Positions 1 to 8,185 of a stretch of DNA of 64,000 bases are shown here, in pieces (the first letter of the stretch is position 1; each line of letters begins with the position of its first letter). Origin of the DNA: JALORV01 sp963775635 (lineage in GTDB: Bacteria > Pseudomonadota > Gammaproteobacteria > Burkholderiales > Burkholderiaceae_F); NCBI GenBank assembly GCA_963775635.1, contig CAVZJO010000011.1:1-64000 (forward strand), in the 5' to 3' direction. The translations under genes were made by a program, and so were the position numbers. The notes beneath the pieces are model-generated. The model was not told where the DNA came from, made no database searches, and was given only the letters and a program-made list of their open reading frames with translations.

Positions 1-630
1 GCAGTCGTTGACGACATCCCCGTGCGCGCCACGCAATTCTCATCGAAAGGCATCAGCAATCGGTCTCGAGCGATGCACGCTCACCAAGAATGTCTCCAGG
101 CATCACTGCGCCGCCGTCTCAGTGCTGGCTCCCGCCTGATCGTGCTGCCCGAACCGCGGGGTCGGCCGGATCGAAGGCGTCACACCACCGAGCGCGTCGT
201 ACGTGAAAGCACTAAACGGATCGTTCGTCCGCAACGCCTGGGCTGTTCCTGCGTCCGCGTGGACACGGGCAGCAGGCTCGCCGCTCTCCGGGCCTATGGT
301 CGTGCAAGCGCCCAGACAAGTAGCGCGAGACCAACCGTTGCGACTGCCGCTGCATATGTCACCTTTTTCCTTTTCATCAATTGCTCCATCGTCATGTACC
401 TGAGCAATTTGATCCGCAGGCGGTTAATGCGGCGCTACCGACGGGGCGCCGGTTGTTGCTTCAGTAACGCGGCGAGTCGCCATTTGGCACAACGGCAAAG
501 GCAACTCGATTGCTGCACGGTTACGGCTGTAATACGGACATTACTGAGGTCAGGGAAACAACAGACAGTCGGCAGGGCCGGGCTCTACGGTTCATCCCGT
601 GTCCTGCTGCCAACGAAGGGGCGACGATCC
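1..630. other. no recognisable gene upstream of the response regulator
   Basis: An open frame runs into the response regulator from upstream, but its translation before position 631 is Arg/Ser-rich and matches no domain I recognise. I see no kinase gene, RNA gene or clear promoter here. It probably holds the regulator's promoter and the edge of a neighbouring gene outside the window. Confidence 0.5.
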
Positions 631-1383
631 ATGTCGGTTGCCATTCCTCACGTGCTCACCGTCGACGACGATGCTGACCTGCGCAACGCCGTCGTGCGCT
701 ACCTCGCCAACAATGACCTGCGCGTCACCGCCGTAGGTAACGGCGACGAGATGGACGAGGTGCTGGCGCGCGAACCGGTCGACTGCATCCTGCTCGACCT
801 GAAGCTGCCCGGCGAAGACGGGCTTGCTATCGCGCGGCGGCTGCGCGAGCAGGGCAGCATCCCGATCCTGATGGTGACAGGCCGCGCCGAAGAGGCCGAT
901 CGCGTCATGGGTCTGGAGCTCGGTGCCGACGACTACCTGACGAAGCCCTTTTCGCTGCGTGACTTGCTGGCGCGTGTCCGGGCCCTGCTCCGGCGCGTGG
1001 CGCTGCACGCCAGCCTGGGCCAGCGGGTCAGCAAGGTGCGCTCCTTTCACTTTGAAGGCTGGGAGCTCAATCTGCCGCTGTGCCGTCTAAAGAGCCCGGA
1101 CGACAAGGAACAGGTGCTGCCGCAGGGCGAATTCACGCTGCTGACCGCGCTGCTCTCGTCGCCGCAACGGGTGTTGTCGCGCAGCCAACTCATCGAGCAC
1201 TCGCACGTGTACGACGACGAGATCTACGACCGGTCGATCGATGTGCAGGTCCTGCGCTTGCGAAGACGGATCAAAGCCAAACCGTCACGGCCGAAGCTCA
1301 TCGTCACTGAGCGAGGCGCGGGCTATTCCTTTCACGGCGCCGGTGCAGGCCGTGTGAGCTCGCCCAGCGGTTCTCGCCCTTAG
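631..1383 (+). CDS. OmpR/PhoB-family response regulator
   Basis: A 250-residue two-component response regulator. The receiver domain spans about residues 7-120, with acidic residues D12 and D13, phospho-acceptor D56 (motif LLDLKLPGEDG), T83 and the conserved K105 (TKPF). A winged-helix DNA-binding domain of the Trans_reg_C type follows at about 145-240, including the segment RSIDVQVLRLRRRI. The start at 631 was chosen because the receiver domain begins here and a purine-rich GAAGGGG stretch lies about 10 bases upstream; the longer upstream frame has no homology. No histidine kinase is visible downstream, so its partner is outside the window or encoded elsewhere. The target genes are unknown. 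Confidence 0.9.
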   Translation: MSVAIPHVLTVDDDADLRNAVVRYLANNDLRVTAVGNGDEMDEVLAREPVDCILLDLKLPGEDGLAIARRLREQGSIPILMVTGRAEEADRVMGLELGADDYLTKPFSLRDLLARVRALLRRVALHASLGQRVSKVRSFHFEGWELNLPLCRLKSPDDKEQVLPQGEFTLLTALLSSPQRVLSRSQLIEHSHVYDDEIYDRSIDVQVLRLRRRIKAKPSRPKLIVTERGAGYSFHGAGAGRVSSPSGSRP

Positions 1384-1670
1384 TTAGCATTCGTGCCCTA
1401 ATGTTGCTGTCTACCCGCCGCTTGGCCGAGGAAGGTGGCTGCCTCCGCCAAACCATCGAACTGCTGGGCTTCCCGGGCGCTCGCCCACTAGGAACCGCCA
1501 TTAGTTCCGTCTGTCCGCAGCACGGCGGCCCCGCCCATTGCCTTCACAAATGAGACAACGCGAGACGAAGCTAGCTCGAGTCGGGGCCTGAGGGTCGACC
1601 TCAACTTGCCTCACAGATTGAAGTGCTGACCGAACTCCTAGAGCGGGCACCCTCCTCGGGCCGGGCCGGC
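1384..1670. other. intergenic stretch, nothing recognised
   Basis: Between the response regulator and the toxin-antitoxin promoter I find no convincing reading frame, RNA gene or repeat. Confidence 0.5.
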
Positions 1671-1699
1671 TTGCGCCACTGTATCCTATAGGCTACACT
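1671..1699 (+). promoter_or_regulatory. higBA-type promoter with overlapping palindromic operator
   Basis: A sigma70-like -35 TTGCGC (1671-1676) is separated by 17 bases from a -10 TACACT (1694-1699). The spacer holds an imperfect 16-bp palindrome at 1681-1696 with the perfect core CCTATAGG; 14 of 16 positions are symmetric. Its position over the promoter fits an operator for autorepression by the HigA-like antitoxin. Transcription would start about 7 bases after the -10, at the GTG of the toxin frame (1706), so the message may be leaderless. The elements are visible in the sequence; their function is inferred. Confidence 0.6.
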
Positions 1700-1705
1700 T
1701 CGCCT

Positions 1706-2005
1706 GTGCAGATCGAAGAAACAACAAGCTTCCGTGAGTGGTTGGAGTCGCTCAGGGACGTCGTAGGCAAGGCGCGCATATTGCAGCGGATTGACCGGCT
1801 CGCACACGGCAACCCAGGGCAGCACCGGGTGCTGACCCGTGGCGTGCGGTAACTGAAGATCGATTTCGGGCCGGGTTATCGCGTCCATTACACCGAACGC
1901 GGCAAGAAGCTGGTCGTGCTGCTGGCCGGTGGCGACAAGTCGACGCAGGCACGCGACATTCTGACCGCCATCGCACTTGCCGAGAACCTAGAGGAGTCGA
2001 AATGA
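1706..2005 (+). pseudogene. HigB/RelE-like addiction-module toxin with in-frame stop
   Basis: Reading from GTG 1706 gives a product of the RelE/HigB-like addiction-module killer family, usually about 100 residues. The segments GNPGQHRVLTRGV, then FGPGYRVHYTERG, then LLAGGDKSTQARDI are typical of it. The frame is interrupted after 48 codons by TAA at 1850-1852, where the family normally has a Glu or Ser codon before LKI (GAA to TAA is one base change). Homology then continues in the same frame to TGA 2003-2005, which overlaps the antitoxin start (ATGA). The toxin, an mRNA interferase in characterised relatives, would therefore be truncated and probably inactive unless the stop is a sequencing error. 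Confidence 0.8.
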
Positions 2006-2415
2006 AAGCACGAGTCATCAAAGTAAAGGTGCCTAGCACCGTCAAGACACGACCGTTTGACGTGGCGAACTATCTGCGCACGCCAGAGGAACAAGTCGAG
2101 TACCTGAATGCGTGGCTTCAGGAATCACCCGAGGACACTGCAGGTTTCGCCCGCGCGCTAGGTGATGTAGCTCGCGCACGTGGCATGTCGAAAGTTGCGC
2201 GCGCCAGTGGCTTGAGCCGCGAAAGCCTCTACAGAGCTCTGAGCGAGAGTGGCAATCCGTCGTTCGCCACTGTGATGGCGGTCTCTAAGGCGCTTGACCT
2301 TAGCCTGCAGCTCGGTGCAGCGCGGGTAACGAAGGTCCGTGCACGACCGCGCGCCGCCGCTCCGGTGCACGCCGCCGCGAGGAAACGTCGTGTGCTTACG
2401 GCGACGAGGAACTGA
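2002..2415 (+). CDS. HigA-like addiction-module antitoxin
   Basis: A 137-residue antidote protein of the HigA-like family. Residues about 18-105 carry the family core (PFDVANYLRTPEEQVEYLN, then LGDVARARGMSKVARASG and ESLYRALSESGNPSFATV), containing a helix-turn-helix that binds the operon's own operator. The last 30 residues are an Arg/Ala-rich tail longer than in typical members of about 100 residues. The start overlaps the toxin stop by four bases, which implies translational coupling. Since the toxin frame is broken, this antitoxin may now act only as an autorepressor or serve related toxins elsewhere. Confidence 0.88.
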   Translation: MKARVIKVKVPSTVKTRPFDVANYLRTPEEQVEYLNAWLQESPEDTAGFARALGDVARARGMSKVARASGLSRESLYRALSESGNPSFATVMAVSKALDLSLQLGAARVTKVRARPRAAAPVHAAARKRRVLTATRN

Positions 2416-2575
2416 CGGCGCACGTCGCGATCTAGCGGCTCGGACGCGCGATCAGTATGGCGGAGTATGCCTCCGCCAAACACGCCATCCATGTTCCCGA
2501 TCCACCGCCGCCAGGATCCGCCGTTGTGTACGCCAACCTGCTGCAATGACGCCGAGTGCTTGGCTTCTGTCCGAA

Positions 2576-2764
2576 TCAACGGCTTGCGACCTTTTGGGTT
2601 TGGACGCGGCGGCGGCTCCGTTGCGATCGCTGCCGTTTCGCGTCGCGCCGCTCCTTGATCCAAAGATACAGTATCGCTGAACTGATTCCGACGGCTACCA
2701 ACCCCCAAAAGCTCGCGAACGCCATGATGACGTACTCATTCGGCGTGAACTGTGTCAGGTCCAT
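2576..2764 (-). CDS. small single-pass membrane protein, unknown function
   Basis: A 62-residue frame starting MDLTQFTPNEYVIMAFASF. It has one strong transmembrane segment (about residues 10-36) followed by a positively charged tail (KERRDAKRQRS), predicting N-out/C-in topology. No family is recognised and the ribosome binding site is weak. The clear amphipathic design supports a real gene, but the short length leaves chance possible. It sits alone between the antitoxin and the small gene at 2898, inside the accessory region. Confidence 0.42.
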   Translation of the reverse strand: MDLTQFTPNEYVIMAFASFWGLVAVGISSAILYLWIKERRDAKRQRSQRSRRRVQTQKVASR

Positions 2765-2897
2765 GTGATTTGCTCAGTCATTCCTTCGCAATGTTAGGAC
2801 CGAACGCGACGCTCAACCTCTTCTATGCAAGGCCACCCGTTGAACGCAGTGGACTTTGCGGGTTAGACAACACGAAAGCTCGACCTAGAATCCTCAG

Positions 2898-3119
2898 ATG
2901 CTTCAGTTCAACGACCAAGTCCGCTTCACCACGTCTGAGATCGAGCAAGCCAGACAGCTTGGCATCAATCTCGTCGGCGTCAAGACCAAGGCCGATTACT
3001 CGGATGCCGTGATCGAATTCGTCGCGACGCTCGAGCGAGAGCGGCCGGAGCTTCTGGAAAGGATAGCGAGGGCACTTGCTCCAAAAGTCGGCGTTGTGCT
3101 CCCAGAAAAGCCCGAATAA
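2898..3119 (+). CDS. small hypothetical protein
   Basis: A 73-residue frame with a balanced, soluble composition: an N-terminal stretch (MLQFNDQVRFTTSEIEQAR), a predicted helix rich in Glu and Arg (VIEFVATLERERPELLERIARA) and a short tail. I do not recognise it. It lies convergent to the integrase at 3140. Absence of stop codons alone is weak evidence in G+C-rich DNA, so confidence is moderate. Confidence 0.42.
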   Translation: MLQFNDQVRFTTSEIEQARQLGINLVGVKTKADYSDAVIEFVATLERERPELLERIARALAPKVGVVLPEKPE

Positions 3120-3139
3120 GCGACCTCGCCGCTGTACGG

Positions 3140-4210
3140 TCAATCTGGTCCAACCGAGCAGCCGTCGTTCGGCGAACGAGTCGCGCCTTGCGACGAACTG
3201 GTGCCCGCGGACGCATCAGGCATTCCGCCTGCACGGCTCGACGTGAGCCGCTCCCGCACCATTCCGCCAAGGTACGCGGCGGTTATTTGCTCGCGCACAT
3301 GGCCCAGTTCCTCGGCGACCTGCAGCCGAGCCGTGCGCGCAACATCGCTCCCAAGCCCGTCGCCGCCGCGGACCGGGGGCGGAGTGCCGGTGAGGTCGGT
3401 GTACCGGTCGTTGGCATATTGATGTCTCAGGCCGTGCGCAGTGACGCCTAGTTGGCGACGTGTTACGCCAAAGTGCGCCATGACGGTGTAGAAGCGGGTG
3501 CGGTTCTGTTGAAGTGAGCGCCGGGGCTCGCCCAAGTGCCCGGTGGCCATTCCGGCGACATGCCGAGCCAAGTCAAGTGCGGCCCGTTTTGCCTCGGTGT
3601 CAATCGGCACGAGCCGCGCACGGCCACCTTTCGTCCCCCGCAGCAAAGAAATCGACGCCCCATCCTCGGTGATGGCGCTACGGGGCTGGAAAGTGATCGC
3701 CTCCTTCACTCGCAGTCCGAACGCGAGGCACATGGCGAGTTGGGCGCCCACGAACGGATCAAACTCAGCGACCCGGCCGATCAGGAGGTCACAATCAATA
3801 CCGTGAGCAGACCAACTATGGTCGACAGTGGCAACGTGAGTTCGCTGCACGAGCACAGGATCTGAAACGTATGCCGCGGGCTCGAGCACCATCCCGTCCT
3901 TGCCGATCCAGCCCGCGAAGACGCGCAAGTAGCTCAAGTAGACCTGAATCGTCCCCGGCAGCAGTCCACGACGAACCCAGCGTGACACCATGAATTGCAC
4001 ATGGCGGCCCTTCAGCCCCGAAGGCAGAACTTTGTAGTTTCGCTCATCGTTGCGGCGCAGTTCTGCGAAGAAGGCGAACAGGAAATTCGCTCGTTCCTGC
4101 ATCGTCTTGAACGCGACCGTCTTGGCCTTGACCGCATGGCGGTCGTTGTGGCGGTCAAGGATGTCTCGCAGTTCGCGCTTCCAGTCGTTTGTCTTTCGAG
4201 TCATATCCAT
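3140..4210 (-). CDS. tyrosine recombinase, Integrase_1-type
   Basis: A 356-residue site-specific recombinase of the group with a phage-integrase SAM-like N-terminal domain (about 10-120) and an Integrase_1-type catalytic domain (about 130-320). The catalytic set is visible: R167 (AFGLRVKEA), K194 (GTKGGRARLV), H259 and R262 (HGLRHQYA), H304 (ELGHVREQI) and the nucleophile Y313 (AAYLGG). The C-terminal 35 residues are a low-complexity Ser/Gly tail. It is unrelated to the second integrase at 5896. Nothing adjacent tells which element or target site it served. The start at 4210 gives MDMTRKTNDW; a second ATG lies two codons in. Confidence 0.85.
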   Translation of the reverse strand: MDMTRKTNDWKRELRDILDRHNDRHAVKAKTVAFKTMQERANFLFAFFAELRRNDERNYKVLPSGLKGRHVQFMVSRWVRRGLLPGTIQVYLSYLRVFAGWIGKDGMVLEPAAYVSDPVLVQRTHVATVDHSWSAHGIDCDLLIGRVAEFDPFVGAQLAMCLAFGLRVKEAITFQPRSAITEDGASISLLRGTKGGRARLVPIDTEAKRAALDLARHVAGMATGHLGEPRRSLQQNRTRFYTVMAHFGVTRRQLGVTAHGLRHQYANDRYTDLTGTPPPVRGGDGLGSDVARTARLQVAEELGHVREQITAAYLGGMVRERLTSSRAGGMPDASAGTSSSQGATRSPNDGCSVGPD

Positions 4211-5685
4211 GCGATCTCCAGCACAGCGCGTGAGTCAGCCGCGCGTTGGTTGAAGTGAACCCATGTGTGCTGGCGGGACCGGTTCGCGTGCCCGCTCAGG
4301 AAGCCCCATTTCGTCGCCGGCTCGGGCTTCAGGGCAGCCGGCGCTTGGTCCAGTGTTTTTCCCGCTCGCGCGGGATGGTCGTACGTCAAAAGGTGCTAGC
4401 AGTGGGCGGCCAAGGTTTCACCTCGCCGATCACTTCTGCGGTAGCAGACCCTGCAGCCCTCTTAGGGGCACCAGGGGCATCCGAGCGGGTGCTCGGACCC
4501 GATGATTTTCGGTGTCTCGTTTCTGCGCGACTGTCCCGTTATGAGGACTCATGCCCACCAGCGGCACGGCACAACGGTTCATGGTCATCCGCGCGCCCAG
4601 TCTCAGAGCGGCGCGCACGGCAGCTGTCCTCAGACAGCTATCCCACGAACGACAGGCGGACTCAAAAAGATGCAGTCAGCTACAAGGGCCGACGCCAGCC
4701 GGAAGTACCGGCGACAGACGCGACGCTCAAGGCGTCGCTCTCGCAAACCCGCTGACGACAGCGGAGCGGGCTTCGATACCGGCGCGCAGCGCGAATGACG
4801 ATCACGTCATCGTGCACGCAGGCAACAACTCAGTTTGACAACACTCCCAGGCGGATCTCACACCGCGGCGGGTTGAAGGGCAGGTGCCCGAACGGAACCA
4901 CCGTTGACTCAGGCGGAATGATCTTGCTGTCGCGCAAAGAAAGTCAAGATCAAGTTTGTCGATTCGGCGGCGAAAAATTGTAGATCGCCTGAAGACCGTT
5001 GATCCGCCTTGTGGTTCTGGTACCTCAGGTTCGGAACTGGCCGGTGTCGGAAGAGTTGGTCGTTCGATGGAGCGACATTGCCGCTCGGACGGCCATTGAG
5101 GCCCTGACCGGCCAAAGTCGTTCCATGGACCGTACTTGGAACGACTTTGACGCGGTCGGACCCGATTTCTTTGCACAAGTGGACCTGAAGGGGACCTTCG
5201 CGCAGACCCGAGTCGAATCCGGACATCACTGACACGGATTGGCGAACCACCCATTTTGTTGATTGCACTCGCTGCAGCGAAGCCCTTACAGTTGCTGCAA
5301 GCTGTGGCGCGAGTTTAACCCATCGACGCTGCAGTCCGCTGTCAGCCAGCGGCGTTGCAGGGCGTTACCTGTCTGTGGAGACGGCCAACCAAGGCCGGTT
5401 TTCTGACGAGTTCGCTCTCGTTTGGTGAACAGCAACTCGCTGAGGCGTTTAGCCTGAGGTGGCGCCGGCCGTTTATGGTCGTGCGATCGGATGCCTCGCA
5501 CGCATGACGCGTTAGTCGTCGGCCGAGTGAGTTTGTCGACCCTGTCGCTTTGATTGGCACCGCTCTCGCATGGAACGGCGGCGTTGCCTCTGCTGAGACC
5601 CTTGCGTTCCATCGCGCTCATGCCACTCTGACCCAACATTCGCGCGCCGGAGGCGGTCATTACCGATTACGGGAAGTCCGTCGCC
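4211..5685. other. 1.5 kb gene-poor stretch between two integrases
   Basis: I find no frame with recognisable homology on either strand; the open frames here look like chance frames of G+C-rich DNA. A short hairpin (CCGAGC 4481-4486 with GCTCGG 4491-4496) is present but lacks a terminator tail. The stretch may be decayed element DNA or hold the attachment and excision sites of the first integrase. Confidence 0.5.
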
Positions 5686-6070
5686 ATGTCCATTCTTCCT
5701 CGCTTCATTCGCTACCGGGACGCGCCGAGCTTATCTCGGCATGGACCGCAACCGTTTCAATGCCGAGGTGCGTCGATTGATCACCGAGATTCCGATTGGT
5801 GTGCAAGGAATCGCGTTCGACCGACTTGAATTGGACGCTTGGGCAGATCAACATAAAGCCTGCAACGGGCGTCCCGGTCGAGCGAAAGGATCGAAATGGG
5901 ACGCAAAAGGACGCCGGGTTTCATCAAACGTGGCGGTGTCTGGCACATCGACAAGCGCATCGGCGGGCGGCGAATTTGCCAAAGCACTGACACGGCTTGC
6001 CTCGAAGAAGCGGAACGCTACTTCGCGAGGCTGGCAGAAGGAATCCGGCAAGCGCAAGTCTATGGAGTAA
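5686..6070 (+). CDS. excisionase-like (AlpA-type) DNA-binding protein, frameshifted and overlapping the integrase
   Basis: From ATG 5686 the frame reads MSILPRFIRYRDAPS, then loses homology. Removing one T at about 5731-5732 restores YLGMDRNRFNAEVRRL, a helix-turn-helix typical of AlpA/Xis-like proteins, followed by IAFDRLELDAWADQH. The restored frame continues to 6070, so its last 58 codons overlap the start of the integrase in another frame. The overlapping part (WDAKGRRVSSNVAVSGTS, then GEFAKALTRLASKK) resembles C-termini I recall from helper proteins encoded just ahead of this integrase type, which suggests that the overlap is genuine. The frameshift may be a sequence error, as elsewhere in this window. 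Role as excisionase or integrase regulator is inferred from position. Confidence 0.6.
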
Positions 6071-6924
6071 GGCCCACTCGGACGTTCGAACAAGCCGCGG
6101 CGAAGTTTGTGCTCGAGAACCAGCATAAGCGGAGCCTCGGTGACGACATCGGACGCCTAAAGCTGCTCATGCCCTGGATCGGTCACGTGCCGCTAGACAA
6201 ACTCCATAGTGGAACTTTGCAGCCATGGGTTGAGGCGAGGCAACGTCAGCGAGTCGCCGCAGGAACCATTAATCACGGCCTCAAAGTCGTCCGCCGAATC
6301 CTCAACCTTGCCGCGCTCGAGTGGGTAGATGAAAACGGTCTGACCTGGCTTTCGCATGCACCGAAGATCAAGCTCCTGCCGGACAAGGACAAGCGGCAAC
6401 CCTATCCGCTTGACTGGGACGAGCAGGTACGTTTGCTCAAGGAACTTCCCGGACACCTTGCAGCGATGGCGCTCTTTGCCATCAACACGGGGTGTCGTGA
6501 CCAGGAGGTGTGCAAGCTCTGCTGGGAGTGGGAAGTGCAGGTGCCTGAACTCTCCACATCCGTTTTCATCATTCCAGGGGCAAACGTTAAGAACGGCGAT
6601 GAGCGGCTGGTTGTGCTGAATCGAATCGCCGAGGCCGTGGTGGACGCTCAGCGGGGCAATCACCCTTCTCGCGTCTTCACGTACCAAGGCAAGCCGACGA
6701 CTCGCATGCTTAACAAGGCGTGGCTACGTGCACGGAACGCTGCCGGTCTACCAAAGATCCGGGTTCACGATCTGAAGCACACGTTCGGACGCCGTCTTCG
6801 AGCGGCCGGCGTGTCGTTCGAGGATCGACAGGATCTGTTGGGGCACCGCTCGTCGAGGATCACGACACACTATTCGGCCGCCGAACTTTCGAAGCTTCAT
6901 CGAGGCGTCAAATCGCGTGTGTGA
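5896..6924 (+). CDS. tyrosine recombinase (phage-type integrase) next to tRNA-Phe
   Basis: A 342-residue integrase. The N-terminal arm (residues 1-55) has a short DNA-binding motif (GFIKRGGVWHIDKRIGGRR), a core-binding domain spans about 60-160, and the catalytic domain about 170-335. Catalytic residues seen are R201 (NTGCRDQEV), K232 (NVKNGDERL), H291, H317 (LLGHRSS) and the nucleophile Y326 (RITTHYS). The second arginine of the usual HxxR box is a lysine here (HDLKHTFGRR, K294). The gene ends 120 bases from the 3' end of tRNA-Phe, which points to that tRNA as integration target. Local composition is visibly less G+C-rich than the core genes, consistent with transfer. Confidence 0.9.
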   Translation: MGRKRTPGFIKRGGVWHIDKRIGGRRICQSTDTACLEEAERYFARLAEGIRQAQVYGVRPTRTFEQAAAKFVLENQHKRSLGDDIGRLKLLMPWIGHVPLDKLHSGTLQPWVEARQRQRVAAGTINHGLKVVRRILNLAALEWVDENGLTWLSHAPKIKLLPDKDKRQPYPLDWDEQVRLLKELPGHLAAMALFAINTGCRDQEVCKLCWEWEVQVPELSTSVFIIPGANVKNGDERLVVLNRIAEAVVDAQRGNHPSRVFTYQGKPTTRMLNKAWLRARNAAGLPKIRVHDLKHTFGRRLRAAGVSFEDRQDLLGHRSSRITTHYSAAELSKLHRGVKSRV

Positions 6925-7044
6925 AGCAGGCGAGCGGAAACCGGAATTGGTGGTAATGCGCAGGAAGTTGTTGGCATAGCTCACGCAAAACTCACGCAAG
7001 GCCCACGGCCTGTGCATGAGCGCGTCAGCAAGTGCTTGAATTAT

Positions 7045-7120
<76 letters not shown>

Positions 7121-7260
7121 TGGGGAATGCGCGGCGGCGCAGGCGGCCGTCGCGAAGGGCGCGAAGTATAGCGGAGCGTCGGGCTGCGCTCCGCTCTACC
7201 GAGTGACTTCGCCGAGGGTGAACCGGGCCGCTAAGCTCTCCGCCTTCCCTGAACGATGCC

Positions 7261-8127
7261 GTGAGTTCGCCGACCGATATCAGCACCCTGCACGGGCCCA
7301 CGCGGCCGCACGTGGCGTTGGTGCTCGACTCGCCGCACTCGGGGTTCGAGTTCCCTGCGGACTTCGACGCCGCCGTTTCGGAGTTCGACCTGCGCGATGG
7401 CGAGGACTGCTTCGTCGACCAGCTGTATCTGCCGGCGGTCGAGCTCGGTATCCCGCTGCTCGCGGCGCGATTCCCGCGCACCTATCTCGATCCGAACCGC
7501 CACCGTGGTGACATCGACCTCGAACTGCTCGAAGGCGGCGCTTGGCCGCACGACTACGTCCCAAGCGGCAAGGCAAGGATCGGCAAGGCGCTGGTCTGGC
7601 GCACACTGGACGATGGACGCCCGATTTACTCGCGCAAGTTGCGCGTAGACGAAGTGCACCGACGCATCGACCGCTTCCATGCGCCTTACCACGCCGCGCT
7701 GACGCAGTTGCTGGAATCGGCGCACTCCGCATTCGGCGTCGTTTATCACCTGAACTGCCACTCGATGAACTCGGTCGCTGGAGTGATGGGCGAAGGCGGT
7801 GCGGGCGCCTCGCGGGCCGACTTCGTGCTGGGCGACCGCGACGGAACGACCTGCGATCCGGCGTTTACCGAGTTCGTGCGCACCACGCTGGCGGCGATGG
7901 GATATACGGTCAAGGTCAACGACCCGTACAAGGGCGTCGAACTGGTGCGGGCGTATTCCGATCCGGCCCGCGGCCGCCATAGCCTGCAGCTCGAGATCAA
8001 CAAGCGGCTGTACATGGACGAGGCAGCCCGCAGGCCGCATGCCGGGTTCGACGCGCTGCGGAGCCGGCTGCTGGTACTGATCGAGGCGATCTCCGACTAC
8101 ATTGCAAGGGAGAGATCGCGCGGCTGA
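7261..8127 (+). CDS. N-formylglutamate amidohydrolase family protein
   Basis: A 288-residue member of the N-formylglutamate amidohydrolase family (zinc-dependent, related to carboxypeptidases). The signature N-terminal motif LVLDSPHSGFEFPADF (about residues 20-35) is followed by RFPRTYLDPNR and YHLNCHSMNS, and near the C-terminus by HSLQLEINKRLYMDE, where histidines and glutamates line the metal site. Members release formate from N-formyl amino acids, typically in histidine degradation, but no hut genes are adjacent, so the substrate is uncertain. The start is GTG 7261; there is no good upstream alternative. Confidence 0.85.
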   Translation: MSSPTDISTLHGPTRPHVALVLDSPHSGFEFPADFDAAVSEFDLRDGEDCFVDQLYLPAVELGIPLLAARFPRTYLDPNRHRGDIDLELLEGGAWPHDYVPSGKARIGKALVWRTLDDGRPIYSRKLRVDEVHRRIDRFHAPYHAALTQLLESAHSAFGVVYHLNCHSMNSVAGVMGEGGAGASRADFVLGDRDGTTCDPAFTEFVRTTLAAMGYTVKVNDPYKGVELVRAYSDPARGRHSLQLEINKRLYMDEAARRPHAGFDALRSRLLVLIEAISDYIARERSRG

Positions 8128-8185
8128 ACACGGTTGAGCTAACCTCGCGGGATATTCGGCTGCCTCTTAACTTTCGGAGCCCATT

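Noticed and set aside
22..630. Long N-terminal extension of the response regulator
   Set aside because: The frame is open but Arg/Ser-rich without homology; the receiver domain and a ribosome binding site place the start at 631.
4481..4496. CCGAGC/GCTCGG hairpin in the gene-poor stretch
   Set aside because: Only six base pairs with no T-run; expected by chance in this composition.
4246..4838. Overlapping plus-strand frames after the first integrase
   Set aside because: Mutually overlapping low-complexity frames without homology or ribosome binding sites.
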